Positions 1 through 8,214 of a stretch of DNA of 46,554 nucleotides are shown here, in pieces; positions within the stretch are counted from its first letter, which is position 1, and every line of letters starts with the position of its first letter. The translations under genes and the position numbers were made by a program. Source of the DNA: Gammaproteobacteria bacterium (GTDB taxonomy: Bacteria > Pseudomonadota > Gammaproteobacteria > Arenicellales > JAANXG01); NCBI GenBank assembly GCA_024639325.1, contig JAHEIO010000027.1, positions 1-46,554 on the forward strand. Reading direction: 5' to 3'. Under the pieces are notes generated by a model. The model saw nothing but the letters and a program-made list of their open reading frames with translations, was not told the origin of the DNA and did no database searches.

Positions 1-131
1 CTGTTGTCCGGATTGGATGTGCCGTTGAACCGGTACTTGAAATGTCCGGTGAGACCATAGTCACTTTGACCGTGCGCGGCGCCGAATCCCAGCGCCAGAA
101 CCAGGCTCAGTGCAAGGCTAGTGCGCTTCAT
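1..131 (-). CDS. exported protein, N-terminal part only (probable outer-membrane barrel)
   Basis: Only the first 43 codons lie in the window; the gene runs off the left edge. The ATG at 131-129 overlaps the end of the upstream ATPase gene by 14 bp, so the two are translationally linked. The protein starts MKRTSLALSLVLALGFGAAH, a signal peptide with a basic N-terminus, a hydrophobic core and small residues near a likely cleavage site. It continues with GQSDYGLTGHFKYRF, an alternating aromatic/polar pattern typical of a first outer-membrane beta strand. By analogy with the LolA-like plus barrel pair at 13637-15618, it may be the outer-membrane partner of the ABC system. That role is inference; the signal peptide is seen directly. 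Confidence 0.6.
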   Translation of the reverse strand, partial: MKRTSLALSLVLALGFGAAHGQSDYGLTGHFKYRFNGTSNPDN

Positions 132-801
132 CCGTGACGATGCGCCCGTCCACCATGCCGATCAACCGGCGCGCATAGGACATCACCCGCTGGTCGTGGG
201 TGGAAATTACAAATGTGGTGTCGTGTGTTTCGTTGAGCCTGACGAACAGGTCCATCAGATGCTCCGCCGTGACCGAGTCCAGATTGGCGGTGGGCTCGTC
301 GGCAAGCACCATAGCCGGTTTTGACACGATAGCACGCGCAACCGCCACGCGCTGCTGCTGACCGCCGGACAGCTGGGCGGGGCGGCGGTCCTCCATATCA
401 TCCATCCCCACCTCGCCAAGGATACTCATTGAGCGCCTGCGGCGCTGTTCAGGATCGACGCCCTGTACCTGCATGACGAACTCGATGTTTTCGCGTGCCG
501 TCAGCACGGGTATGAGATTGTAGGCCTGGAAGACGAAGCCGATTTGGTGCAGCCGCATATTGGCGAGTTCGGATTTGCCCAGGGTATCGATGCGCTTGCC
601 CGCCACCCAGACCTCCCCGCTGGTCGGTTTGTCCAGCCCACCGATGGCGTTGAGCAGCGTTGTCTTGCCGGAACCCGAGGGACCCGACAGGCAAACGAAT
701 TCGCGCTCGTCGATCTCCAGGTCGACGTGGTCGAGCGCCTTGATGGTCTGGTCACCCTGGAAGAAGAACCTGCACAGCGCCACGCACCGAACCGAACTCA
801 T
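118..801 (-). CDS. LolD/MacB-type ABC transporter ATP-binding protein
   Basis: This is the cytoplasmic ATPase of an ABC system of the LolCDE/MacB class, which extracts lipids or lipoproteins from the inner membrane rather than importing solutes. All nucleotide-binding motifs are present: Walker A GPSGSGKTT, Q-loop VFQAYNLIP, signature LSGGQQQR, Walker B MVLADEPTANLD and the H-loop STHD. From the ATG at 801 it is 227 residues, the usual LolD length. A GTG at 825 would add eight residues; neither start has a good ribosome-binding site. It lies 114 bp downstream of the second permease gene and overlaps the next exported-protein gene, so it belongs to the same operon. The substrate cannot be read from the sequence. 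Confidence 0.9.
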   Translation of the reverse strand: MSSVRCVALCRFFFQGDQTIKALDHVDLEIDEREFVCLSGPSGSGKTTLLNAIGGLDKPTSGEVWVAGKRIDTLGKSELANMRLHQIGFVFQAYNLIPVLTARENIEFVMQVQGVDPEQRRRRSMSILGEVGMDDMEDRRPAQLSGGQQQRVAVARAIVSKPAMVLADEPTANLDSVTAEHLMDLFVRLNETHDTTFVISTHDQRVMSYARRLIGMVDGRIVTDEAH

Positions 802-915
802 GCGGCGGTACCGCAGGCTACGCACGTACTCGACCCGAAAATCATCCGATTCTTAAAAAAAGTCAGTAACGACGCACACGGGATTCGTAGCCGGCCTGGC
901 ATGTACGCTTGCAGG

Positions 916-2148
916 TCAAACCTTTGTCAGCGCTTCGACCGGCTGATAGCGCGACGCACGCCACGCGGGCGAGAGGCCGGCCAGCAATCCAAGCACGATA
1001 ACGACCACGTTGGTCGTCACCAGGTCCCGTATCTCAAGCGCTGGGTACAGCACATCGGCCACTCCCATCCACTGCATTGCCTCCGAAACTATCGACAGAT
1101 CGATGCCGTCACTCAATGCCGCAACGCTAACAACGGCCAATAAATTTCCCGCGGCGAGCCCCACTGCCAGCAGCAGAAACGTTTCCAGCAAAACCTGAAT
1201 CAGGATCATCGAAGGGCGCATACCCAGTGCCTGCATCAACCCGATTTCCCGGATTCGCTCGAAAACGGCCATCACCAGGGTATTGACCAGCCCAAAGGAC
1301 AGCGTCAGAAACACCACGATGATCCAGACCAGCACGAAACCATCCATGGTGGACAACATGGTACCCAGGTAAGCGTCGAGTTCATACCAGGGCAGAACCT
1401 CTCGCGCCGATCCCTCCAGCTGTTTCAAATGCGAAAGATCGCTGACGTCCCGGTAGCTTTTACCGAGAACGGCAATTTCTGAAATGCTCTCATCCATGTT
1501 CAGCATGGACTGCGCGTACCGTCGGCCCGTGAAGACGAACGCTTCCTCCAGATTCTCCAGATTGGCCTCGTAGACTCCGACGATGCGAAATCCGCGATCG
1601 ACTATCTCGTTATCCGGGTCCTGGCTCATGACGACGACCCGCCGGCCCAGCCGGGTTTCCAAATCGTCGATCATCTTACGGCCGACAACCAGACCCTTGT
1701 CATCCGGTGACCCGAGGAACCTTCCCTCGACGATATCGTCGGAGACGAACGACAATCCGGTTTCGGCTTCCGGATCGATGCCGACCAAGGTGGTGCCGCG
1801 GGTATCGCGTTCACTGGTGATGACCGCCGGCACGCGCACCCGACCCGCCCAGGCCACGACACCAGCTTGTGCCAGCGCGTCGAGCAACATCTGGTCGGGC
1901 GGCGGCATGGAGTTTGCAATGCTGGGATCGTCGCGATATTCAGGGTGGTGGATCTGGACGTGGCCGGGCAGGCTGCGGACCGCGGTTTGCACCATGTCAT
2001 CCACCATACCGCGCATGACCGCCGTCATGAATAGCATCGCCCATACTCCCAGGGTGATCGCGGCAAGCATGATGATCGTTCGACGATAGTTGCGCCACAG
2101 ATTCCGCCAGGCAAGGCGAAACAGAACGGCGCCAGGCATGGGCGTCAT
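916..2148 (-). CDS. FtsX/LolC-type ABC transporter permease (second of pair)
   Basis: Membrane subunit of the ABC system, with MacB/LolC topology: one N-terminal transmembrane helix (about residues 20-45, after FRLAWRNLWRNYRRT), a large periplasmic domain, and three C-terminal helices in an FtsX domain ending in SRYQPVEALTKV. The start is the ATG at 2148, because its ATGA overlaps the stop codon of the upstream permease. Reading further upstream adds an unlikely low-complexity leader. Length is 410 residues. It is clearly related to the preceding permease (shared LAWRNLWR and closing Q-P-V-x-A motifs) but diverged, as LolC and LolE are. It probably forms a heterodimer with that protein, powered by the ATPase at 118-801. 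Confidence 0.9.
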   Translation of the reverse strand: MTPMPGAVLFRLAWRNLWRNYRRTIIMLAAITLGVWAMLFMTAVMRGMVDDMVQTAVRSLPGHVQIHHPEYRDDPSIANSMPPPDQMLLDALAQAGVVAWAGRVRVPAVITSERDTRGTTLVGIDPEAETGLSFVSDDIVEGRFLGSPDDKGLVVGRKMIDDLETRLGRRVVVMSQDPDNEIVDRGFRIVGVYEANLENLEEAFVFTGRRYAQSMLNMDESISEIAVLGKSYRDVSDLSHLKQLEGSAREVLPWYELDAYLGTMLSTMDGFVLVWIIVVFLTLSFGLVNTLVMAVFERIREIGLMQALGMRPSMILIQVLLETFLLLAVGLAAGNLLAVVSVAALSDGIDLSIVSEAMQWMGVADVLYPALEIRDLVTTNVVVIVLGLLAGLSPAWRASRYQPVEALTKV

Positions 2149-3380
2149 GCCGCCCTCATCGCCGCCACCGGCTGCAGCCGCAGAAGTTTCGCCGCCGGAT
2201 AGATCGCCGCCGCGAGGCAGGCGAGAAATACAACCGACGGGCCCCATATCAATGATGCAAAGGACGCACTGGGATAGATACGCCCGGGCAGGTTGAAGCG
2301 GGCTGACATCTCTTCCAGGCCCGGATAAGTGAAGCCGTGGAAGCCGAACCAGGAGACCACGGCGCTGCCGGCAGCCACACCGAGCAGCAGGCCCAGTCCC
2401 GCCATGATGCCGGTTTCCAGAAAAACCAGCCGCCCCAGGCGAATCGGCGCCAGACCGAGCGCCATAACGATGCCGAATTCCCGGGTACGGTCGAGCACGG
2501 ACATTAGCTGGGTGTTCAACACACTGAAAGCCACGAGTACGATAAGTACTGCATACATGAACCAGGCGCTGGCCATGTCCGCCTGCACCGACTGCCTGAG
2601 CCCGGGCTGAAGTTCGTCCCAGTCGTGGACAACGAGTCCGTCAGCATCGACGATGGACCTTATCGTTGACATCGCGGGTTCCAGCTCGAACAGGTCGGGC
2701 GTCATTACCACGATGCTGTGACCTTGGTCCCCCATGAAAAATACTTCCTGAAATTCTGTCAAAGGAATCTGCATGAAACTGCGGTCGATGTCGTTGGATC
2801 CGCTTTCGAAAATCCCGACCACGTTCGCGATTCCGGCGGCAAACGAACCATCACGCCCGCTCCCGAACAGCGTGAGCTCGTCGCCCAGACCGACTTTAAG
2901 ATTTCGCGAGAGAGAGGATCCGATGACGGCCGCACGCTCATCCGAAGCTTTAAGAAACCTGCCTTGCTTCACCAGACCCGGGAGATTGGAAACGTCGGGT
3001 TCGTACGACGGCTGGACGCCGACGACCTGCACGCCGAGGCTGCGTTCTGCACTCGATACCAACGCGAACGCCATCGCCCGCACGGCGACGTTGTTTGCGG
3101 GCATGGCCTGTCGAAGAGCGTTGGCCAGTCCGCCCGCTGCCGGTACGGTGGAGCGCATGCGCGGCTCATCGATATAGCCTTCGGCCTGAACCTGAAGGTG
3201 GCCGGTTATCAGACTCAGACTGTTGTCGTACATTACTCTGTACATGCCGAATTGCAGGGAGATCATGAACACCAAAAGGATGTTGGAAAATACCATGGCG
3301 CCGACGGTCAGCCAGGTGCGGCGCGGATGCCGCCACAGGTTGCGCCAGGCCAGGCTGAGGGTGATGTTGTCAACCCGCAT
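2145..3380 (-). CDS. FtsX/LolC-type ABC transporter permease (first of pair)
   Basis: A 411-residue permease starting MRVDNITLSLAWRNLWRHPR, followed by a first hydrophobic helix (about 22-45), a periplasmic domain to about residue 270, and three C-terminal helices of the FtsX fold (LIVLVAFSVLNTQLMSVLDR, then GLGLLLGVAAGSAVVSWFG, then VVFLACLAAAIYPA). The tail LLRLQPVAAMRAA matches the family ending. The ATG at 3380 fits the family N-terminus. It overlaps the next permease by 4 bp (ATGA), so the two are co-translated. The LolA-like gene lies 80 bp upstream on the same strand. The set resembles LolCDE in design, but a role in lipoprotein release specifically is not shown; lipid or drug export is also possible. 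Confidence 0.9.
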   Translation of the reverse strand: MRVDNITLSLAWRNLWRHPRRTWLTVGAMVFSNILLVFMISLQFGMYRVMYDNSLSLITGHLQVQAEGYIDEPRMRSTVPAAGGLANALRQAMPANNVAVRAMAFALVSSAERSLGVQVVGVQPSYEPDVSNLPGLVKQGRFLKASDERAAVIGSSLSRNLKVGLGDELTLFGSGRDGSFAAGIANVVGIFESGSNDIDRSFMQIPLTEFQEVFFMGDQGHSIVVMTPDLFELEPAMSTIRSIVDADGLVVHDWDELQPGLRQSVQADMASAWFMYAVLIVLVAFSVLNTQLMSVLDRTREFGIVMALGLAPIRLGRLVFLETGIMAGLGLLLGVAAGSAVVSWFGFHGFTYPGLEEMSARFNLPGRIYPSASFASLIWGPSVVFLACLAAAIYPAAKLLRLQPVAAMRAA

Positions 3381-3460
3381 GTCGCTGCGTCACCAGGATA
3401 GCGAATGATGACGCGTGACAGGTTCGTCTGAGCGCCGCACCGGTGGTGTGTGCGGGTTGA

Positions 3461-4297
3461 TCATTCACGCGGGTTTCGAAGGTTGGAATGGCTAAACAGC
3501 CGTTTGTCCAGATCGACGTCGTATTGCGCTTCGCTCACATCGATCTGGGTCCACTCACCCTCGCTATCCGCTTTTTGCATTCGCTGCCGGGTTGCGATCG
3601 TGCGACCGCCCATTTCCGCGGTCGCCAGGGTGCGCATGCCCTTCACAAGGTCGCCTTCCTGATCATGAAAATCGTGCGCTATTACGATGTGATCTTCCCG
3701 CACGTGCAGGATTTCTTTGCCCCACACGACCGAGGCGTCTTCATGCGGGGTCGCCTCTATCACGTACACGACCTTGCCCTCCGATTCGTACTGCTCCAGG
3801 AGTGAATGATCGTACTGATCGAGGATGTCGTTGGATCGGGCCACATCGTTGTTGGTAAAATCGGAACCCATCCAGCTCTGACTCATCATGGATGAGGGAA
3901 CCTTGATGATCCGGTTGATTTTGGGAGAGTAGGTCCACATACTTTTTTCGATCAGCAGGGTTCCGTTGCCGGCATCTTTCTTCGGCGCCGTGACGCGAAC
4001 CAGCGAACGGTTCTCCCCTTCCGTCCAAACGCGCATGGTCATGGCCCGCTCCCAGTCCGGCCGGTGAATGGTCATCGAAATTTTGGAATAGGAGGTAATG
4101 CCCCGCCAGTGGTCCCAGGCTTTGCGAATGATATCGGAGGCCTCCGGCGCGCCAGCGGCGAATGCGCCATGATTGAATAGCAATTGCGCGACGATGATCG
4201 TAACCCAAGCAATCCCGTTTGGCGGACTCGTCAGGATTCGCCGGTGGGCATCTTGTGAAGCGGGTTCTGGAGCCTCGTCCGGTTCTCTTGTTTCCAT
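3461..4297 (-). CDS. LolA-like outer-membrane lipoprotein-sorting family protein
   Basis: First gene of the envelope-export operon, 278 residues. The N-terminus is unusual: about 30 polar residues (METREPDEAPEP...) precede a hydrophobic segment WVTIIVAQLLFNHGAFA that should act as signal peptide or anchor, so the true start may be internal. The rest has the features of the LolA-like family often named outer membrane lipoprotein-sorting protein: an early region about a substrate hit by conversion (WDHWRGITSYSKISMTI), a TYSPKINRIIKVPSSMM block, MGSDFTNND, and late strands ending in DVDLDKRLFSHSNLR. Such proteins are periplasmic beta half-barrels that carry lipidated cargo. Two FtsX permeases, an ATPase and a likely outer-membrane protein follow, which supports envelope transport. 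Confidence 0.8.
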   Translation of the reverse strand: METREPDEAPEPASQDAHRRILTSPPNGIAWVTIIVAQLLFNHGAFAAGAPEASDIIRKAWDHWRGITSYSKISMTIHRPDWERAMTMRVWTEGENRSLVRVTAPKKDAGNGTLLIEKSMWTYSPKINRIIKVPSSMMSQSWMGSDFTNNDVARSNDILDQYDHSLLEQYESEGKVVYVIEATPHEDASVVWGKEILHVREDHIVIAHDFHDQEGDLVKGMRTLATAEMGGRTIATRQRMQKADSEGEWTQIDVSEAQYDVDLDKRLFSHSNLRNPRE

Positions 4298-4453
4298 AAG
4301 AATCCCGACTAACCGGAAGCCAGTCGCGTTGGACTAATACGAGCAGAAGATCGGTCGGCGATCACTGGTGTTCCGGGTGCCCGCGATGAGACTTCATTAG
4401 CGAAGATACGGCGGAAGAAAACAAGAAGACGCTTGCATTCATTCGCAAATAAA

Positions 4454-4530
4454 TGGGGTGAGCGATGGGGATCGAACCCACGACCACAGGAACCACAATC
4501 CTGAGCTCTACCAACTGAGCTACGCCCACC
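4454..4530 (-). tRNA. tRNA-His (anticodon GUG)
   Basis: The minus strand folds as a full cloverleaf. The acceptor is GTGGGCG paired with CGCTCAC, including one G-U pair. The anticodon arm CAGGA / TCCTG encloses loop TTGTGGT with anticodon GTG. The T-loop is TTCGATC. The extra 5' G opposite C73, the histidine identity element, is present (base 4530). The CCA end is encoded at 4456-4454. It is the last of three tRNA genes read in the order Pro, Arg, His. Confidence 0.97.
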
Positions 4531-4559
4531 ATAGTCTTACATCATTGCGCCGGTACAAC

Positions 4560-4888
4560 TGGCGCGCCCGGCAGGACTCGAACCTGCAACCTACGGCTTA
4601 GCTTGCCACCACCACTTTCGTGGCCCTTCGCCAAGATACTTGGGCCAAGGTTCGTGGCCTGGACTATCTCTTCACCATCGCAGGTGCCACACGTATAGTC
4701 TCTACGGAGCCCCGCGACAACGGGTAGGAATGTAACCCATTTACTCGCAGGTTTCCACGGGATTGCCATCAGCATGACCTGTTAAGGTTTCCCCGTTACA
4801 GTGCGGTCCACTCCGCGGGTTCATATTCCCCGCGGAGGCTCCACTTTCACGTAAAGGCCGTTGCTCTATCCGGTTGAGCTACGGGCGC
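4560..4888 (-). tRNA. tRNA-Arg (anticodon UCU), interrupted by a group I intron
   Basis: The 5' exon (4888-4854) and 3' exon (4601-4560) join to a normal tRNA. The acceptor is GCGCCCG with CGGGCGC, the anticodon stem ACGGC with GCCGT, and the T-stem GCAGG with CCTGC, with an encoded CCA at 4562-4560. The joined anticodon loop reads CTTCTAA, giving anticodon TCT for AGA codons. The spliced molecule closely resembles E. coli tRNA-Arg(UCU). The break lies inside the anticodon, after U34, and is filled by a 252-nt intron. Without splicing the tRNA cannot decode, so translation of AGA/AGG codons should depend on the ribozyme unless another copy exists elsewhere in the genome. Confidence 0.93.
4602..4853 (-). 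ncRNA. self-splicing group I intron in the tRNA-Arg anticodon loop
   Basis: The 252-nt insert has group I features. P1 forms between exon/intron CTT|TAC and the guide GTGGAG, placing the required U-G wobble exactly at the 5' splice site. The last intron base is G (4602). A P2 hairpin pairs CTCCGCGGG (4837-4829) with CCCGCGGAG (4819-4811). The P7 core pairs GACTAT (4700-4695) with ATAGTC (4667-4662), the latter inside AAGAGATAGTCC, close to the conserved group I 3' core sequence. There is no homing-endonuclease ORF. Small ORF-less introns in tRNA anticodon loops are known from Azoarcus tRNA-Ile and Agrobacterium tRNA-Arg (established knowledge). Subclass IC3 is my inference from that resemblance. 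Confidence 0.9.
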
Positions 4889-5025
4889 AATTCACAACAG
4901 GCGGGACCCGGATATGACAAATATCCGCTGCACCGACCGGAACGCGTCGTTTATGGCAAAGACGGCGGCAAACAGAGACCTTCTAACGAGACCCCTTTTG
5001 TCCTATCCTATCGCCCCGAAAATCC

Positions 5026-5096
5026 GGTCGGGCCCGTTTTCTTGGTCGGGCCCGTTTTCTTGGTCGGGCCCGTTTTCTTGGTCGGGCCCGTTTTCT

Positions 5097-5104
<8 letters not shown>
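5026..5104. repeat. 18-bp tandem repeat, four copies plus partial, derived from the tRNA-Pro 3' end
   Basis: Four exact copies of GGTCGGGCCCGTTTTCTT lie at 5026-5097. A fifth partial copy, GGTCGGG, is itself the 3' end of the tRNA-Pro gene. Read on the tRNA strand, each unit repeats CCCGACCAAG, so every copy carries an imitation of the tRNA acceptor end with its CCA. Each unit also contains the palindrome CGGGCCCG. The array is transcribed as the trailer of the tRNA-Pro precursor unless a terminator intervenes. Confidence 0.95.
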
Positions 5105-5173
<69 letters not shown>

Positions 5174-5290
5174 GACGCTTTCAGCCCCCCGTACGATAAG
5201 GTTTCGGAGCCGCGAGCACAAGGGGTGCGACCATACGCGTTGACCTCGAACATCGTCAACGCAACATCAATCAAATGAGAGAGTGTGCGA

Positions 5291-6148
5291 GTGAAAAGCC
5301 AAATCATTGACGGAAAAAAGGTTGCCGAAGACCTCATCAACCGGATCAAGGAAGGGGTGGACAGACGATTGGCCAAAGGACTCAGGGCACCCGGCCTGGC
5401 CATGATCCTGGTTGGAGACAACCCGGCGTCAAAGGTGTACGTCCGCAACAAGGAAAAGGCATGTGAACGCTCCGGGATACTTTCCATGATGCACCGCCTC
5501 CCGGAAAGCACGTCCGAGCAGGAGCTCCTCGCCCTTATCGATCGGCTGAACGGTGACGCCGCCGTCGACGGCATTCTGGTGCAGATTCCACTGCCGCAGC
5601 ATATAGACGCCGAGGCCGTTTTGAACAGCATATCCCCGGACAAGGACGCGGATGGCTTTCACCCCGACAATATGGGGCGTCTGGCGATCGGTGCACCGCG
5701 CTTCAGGCCGTGCACTCCCCGGGGGATCATGACTCTGCTCGAACATACGGGAGCCGAACTTGCCGGGATTGACGCGGTGATCGTCGGTCGTTCCAATATC
5801 GTCGGGCGCCCCATGGCCCTCGAACTCATCCAGGTCAGCGCCACCGTCACAGTGTGCCATAGCAAAACCAGGGACCTGCCGGGAAAGATAGCTGCCGCGG
5901 ACCTGGTGGTCGCCGCGGTCGGTCGGGCCGAGTTCGTCAAGGGAGACTGGATCAAGCCTGGCGCCATCGTCATCGACGTGGGCATCAACAGAAACGAGGA
6001 GGGTAAATTGGTCGGAGACGTGGAATTCGGCGCGGCGAGCGAGCGAGCGTCCTGGATCACTCCCGTACCCGGCGGCGTCGGTCCGATGACCGTGGCATCG
6101 CTGCTCGAGAATACCTTCGACAGCGCCGAATCGCGCGATCCCTCTTGA
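5291..6148 (+). CDS. folD: bifunctional methylenetetrahydrofolate dehydrogenase/cyclohydrolase
   Basis: FolD interconverts 5,10-methylene- and 10-formyl-tetrahydrofolate in the cytoplasm, with NADP as cofactor. Recognisable blocks are [18 protein letters not shown] with the catalytic Lys of the substrate site, [32 protein letters not shown], the nucleotide-binding [19 protein letters not shown] and the C-terminal [19 protein letters not shown]. From the GTG at 5291 it is 285 residues, the normal family size. That start gives [12 protein letters not shown] and is preceded by GAGAG at good distance; a GTG two codons upstream is also possible. The gene stands alone on the plus strand beside the tRNA cluster. 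Its stop codon overlaps the -35 box proposed for htpG. Confidence 0.97.
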   Translation: MKSQIIDGKKVAEDLINRIKEGVDRRLAKGLRAPGLAMILVGDNPASKVYVRNKEKACERSGILSMMHRLPESTSEQELLALIDRLNGDAAVDGILVQIPLPQHIDAEAVLNSISPDKDADGFHPDNMGRLAIGAPRFRPCTPRGIMTLLEHTGAELAGIDAVIVGRSNIVGRPMALELIQVSATVTVCHSKTRDLPGKIAAADLVVAAVGRAEFVKGDWIKPGAIVIDVGINRNEEGKLVGDVEFGAASERASWITPVPGGVGPMTVASLLENTFDSAESRDPS

Positions 6149-6173
6149 AACCCGGGCTTGCCGTTACTATTAA
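6145..6173 (+). promoter_or_regulatory. candidate htpG promoter
   Basis: TTGAAA at 6145-6150 and TATTAA at 6168-6173 are separated by exactly 17 bp, and the likely start is about 40 bp before the htpG ATG. The -35 region extends to CTTGAAA, which also fits the heat-shock sigma-32 box. No CCCCAT-type -10 follows, so the sequence favours sigma70. The -35 overlaps the folD stop codon. Confidence 0.5.
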
Positions 6174-6219
6174 ATGGGTCTCCAGGAATATTAACCCGTA
6201 ACGGAGCCAGCGCAGAACC

Positions 6220-8133
6220 ATGAGTAAAGCACAGACTTTCAGCTTCCAGACCGAGGTGCAGCAACTGCTGCACCTGATGATCCATTCCCTGTACAGCCAC
6301 AAGGAAATCTTTTTAAGGGAACTGATTTCCAATGCATCCGACGCGTGCGACAAGCTGCGCTTTCTGGCATTGACCGATGACTCTCTCATGGAAAACGACG
6401 CCGAGCTTGGCGTCGACATCGATTTCGACAAGCGCGCCAAAACCATCACTGTCCGCGACAATGGAATCGGCATGTCCCGGGATGAAGTGGTCGAGAACAT
6501 AGGCACAATCGCCCGATCCGGAACACAGCAATTCGTGGAGGCCTTGAGTGGCGACCAGGCCCAGGACAGCAACCTTATCGGCCAGTTCGGTGTCGGGTTT
6601 TACTCGGTGTTCATGGTTGCGGAAAAGGTGACATTAACCACCCGCAAGGCGGGCACGGATAAATCGGAAGGAACGCGGTGGGAATCCGATGGCGGTGGCG
6701 ACTACACCGTTGACAATATGGAACTCGAGCCGCGGGGCACTGAAATCATCATCAAATTACGGGATTCCGAAAAGGAATTCCTGGACGGTTTTAGGTTGCG
6801 CAGCATCGTCGGCAAGTATTCGGACCATATTTCTCTGCCCATCCGGATGCGCGAGATGGACGGTGACAAACCGAAAAAAGAGGGCGAGTGGGAAACGGTG
6901 AACAAGGGGTCCGCGCTTTGGGCAAGGCCGAAGAAGCAGATCACGGAAGAAGAGTACCAGACTTTCTACACCACGCTGAGCTATGACCCGGAACCGCCGC
7001 TGGCAACGATTCACAACCGCGTCGAGGGTAAACTCGAATACATATCCCTTTTCTATATCCCGTCCAGGGCACCGTTTGATCTGTGGGACCGTGAAAGACG
7101 GCACGGCGTCAAGCTGTACGTGCGGCGCATTTTCATCATGGACGACGCCGAGCACCTGATGCCGGCGTACCTGCGGTACGTTCGCGGCATCGTCGATTCC
7201 GCGGATCTGCCGCTAAACGTTTCCAGGGAATTTCTGCAGCACAACAAGGCAATCGACAAGATACGGGGCGCCTCGGTCAAGAAAATCCTGAATGAACTCA
7301 AAAAACTGGCCGCGAAGGACCCTGAGAAGTATCTGGCCTACTGGGGTGAATTTGGCAGGGTTTTCAAAGAAGGCGTGGTCGAGGATCAGGACAACAAGAA
7401 CGCGATCTCGGTACTTTTGCGATTCGCAACGACGAAGCAGAACGACGGCAAGCAAGCCGTGTCCCTGGACGACTATGTCAATCGCATGCCGGCCAATCAA
7501 AAAGCCATCTACTATTTGACCGCGGACAATTACACGGCGGCCAAGGATTCCCCCCATCTCGAGGTATTCCGGAAGCACGACATCGAAGTCCTGCTGTTGA
7601 CCGACCCTATCGATGAGTGGGTTGTGAATCATCTGACCGAGTATCAAGAGAAGCCCCTGAAATCCGTTGCCAAAGGCGCCCTGGATCTGGATGAGGTCGT
7701 TGAAGGCAAGGCTTCAGAACCCAAAGACGAGGAAAAAAACAAGGCTTACGAAGAGCTGGTCGGACAGATCAAAACGGCACTGATGGACCGCGTCAAGGAC
7801 GTACGGGTAAGCAACCGGCTGACGGACTCTCCGGCCTGCCTGGTGGCGGACGAGCACGATATCGGTGCGAATCTGGAGCGAATCCTGAAATCCGTGGGCC
7901 AGGATGCACCGACATTCAAGCCGATATTGGAGATCAATCCAGATCACCCCATCATCGTGGCGCTGAAGCCGGACAGTGACGACCTTGCTGATTGGGCCAA
8001 CGTCCTGTTCGATCAGGCGGCGTTGAGCGAAGGCGCTCACCTGGCCGAACCCGCGGCCTACGTCAAGCGCGTGAACAGTCTGCTGACGGGAAATCTGCCG
8101 GGCGGCGGCTCACGCATCATCACCGACGTCTAG
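6220..8133 (+). CDS. htpG: HSP90-family molecular chaperone
   Basis: A cytoplasmic ATP-dependent chaperone of 637 residues, the normal bacterial Hsp90 length. The N-terminal GHKL ATPase domain shows FLRELISNASDACDKLR, the ATP-binding DNGIGMSRDEV, and the lid motif GQFGVGFYSVFMVAEKV. The middle domain has ADLPLNVSREFLQ with the catalytic-loop Arg. The C-terminal dimerisation domain includes ADEHDIGANLERILK and ends GGGSRIITDV, without the eukaryotic MEEVD tail. The ATG at 6220 gives the family N-terminus MSKAQTFSFQTEVQQLLHLM. The preceding GGAG is further away than usual (13 bases). Its stop codon is also the first base-pairing segment of the intergenic hairpin at 8131. Confidence 0.98.
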   Translation: MSKAQTFSFQTEVQQLLHLMIHSLYSHKEIFLRELISNASDACDKLRFLALTDDSLMENDAELGVDIDFDKRAKTITVRDNGIGMSRDEVVENIGTIARSGTQQFVEALSGDQAQDSNLIGQFGVGFYSVFMVAEKVTLTTRKAGTDKSEGTRWESDGGGDYTVDNMELEPRGTEIIIKLRDSEKEFLDGFRLRSIVGKYSDHISLPIRMREMDGDKPKKEGEWETVNKGSALWARPKKQITEEEYQTFYTTLSYDPEPPLATIHNRVEGKLEYISLFYIPSRAPFDLWDRERRHGVKLYVRRIFIMDDAEHLMPAYLRYVRGIVDSADLPLNVSREFLQHNKAIDKIRGASVKKILNELKKLAAKDPEKYLAYWGEFGRVFKEGVVEDQDNKNAISVLLRFATTKQNDGKQAVSLDDYVNRMPANQKAIYYLTADNYTAAKDSPHLEVFRKHDIEVLLLTDPIDEWVVNHLTEYQEKPLKSVAKGALDLDEVVEGKASEPKDEEKNKAYEELVGQIKTALMDRVKDVRVSNRLTDSPACLVADEHDIGANLERILKSVGQDAPTFKPILEINPDHPIIVALKPDSDDLADWANVLFDQAALSEGAHLAEPAAYVKRVNSLLTGNLPGGGSRIITDV

Positions 8134-8159
8134 CCCGCCTGGTGAGAAATGCGGGCTAG
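8131..8159. repeat. palindromic repeat, solo copy of the 15633-15937 element end
   Basis: TAGCCCGC and GCGGGCTA (8131-8138, 8151-8158) form a perfect hairpin arm pair. The internal 18-bp word CCTGGTGAGAAATGCGGG (8138-8155) occurs again at 15920-15937 and, inverted, at 15633-15650. It starts on the htpG stop codon and may also help end htpG transcription. Confidence 0.85.
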
Positions 8160-8168
8160 CCCGTAAAT

Positions 8169-8214
8169 ACGGGGTCAGGGTAAAGTTTCGTTAGAAATTT
8201 TACTCTGATCCCGT
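8169..8214. repeat. long imperfect inverted repeat between convergent genes
   Basis: Two 21-bp arms (8169-8189 and 8194-8214) match at 18 positions and are separated by four bases, making a strong hairpin on either strand. The right arm carries TTTTACTCTGATCCCGT. I recognise this type of sequence as frequent beside REP-associated (Y1-type) transposases in proteobacteria, though none is present here. The right arm contains the stop codon and last codons of the 8200-9342 gene. It probably serves as a two-way terminator. Confidence 0.8.
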
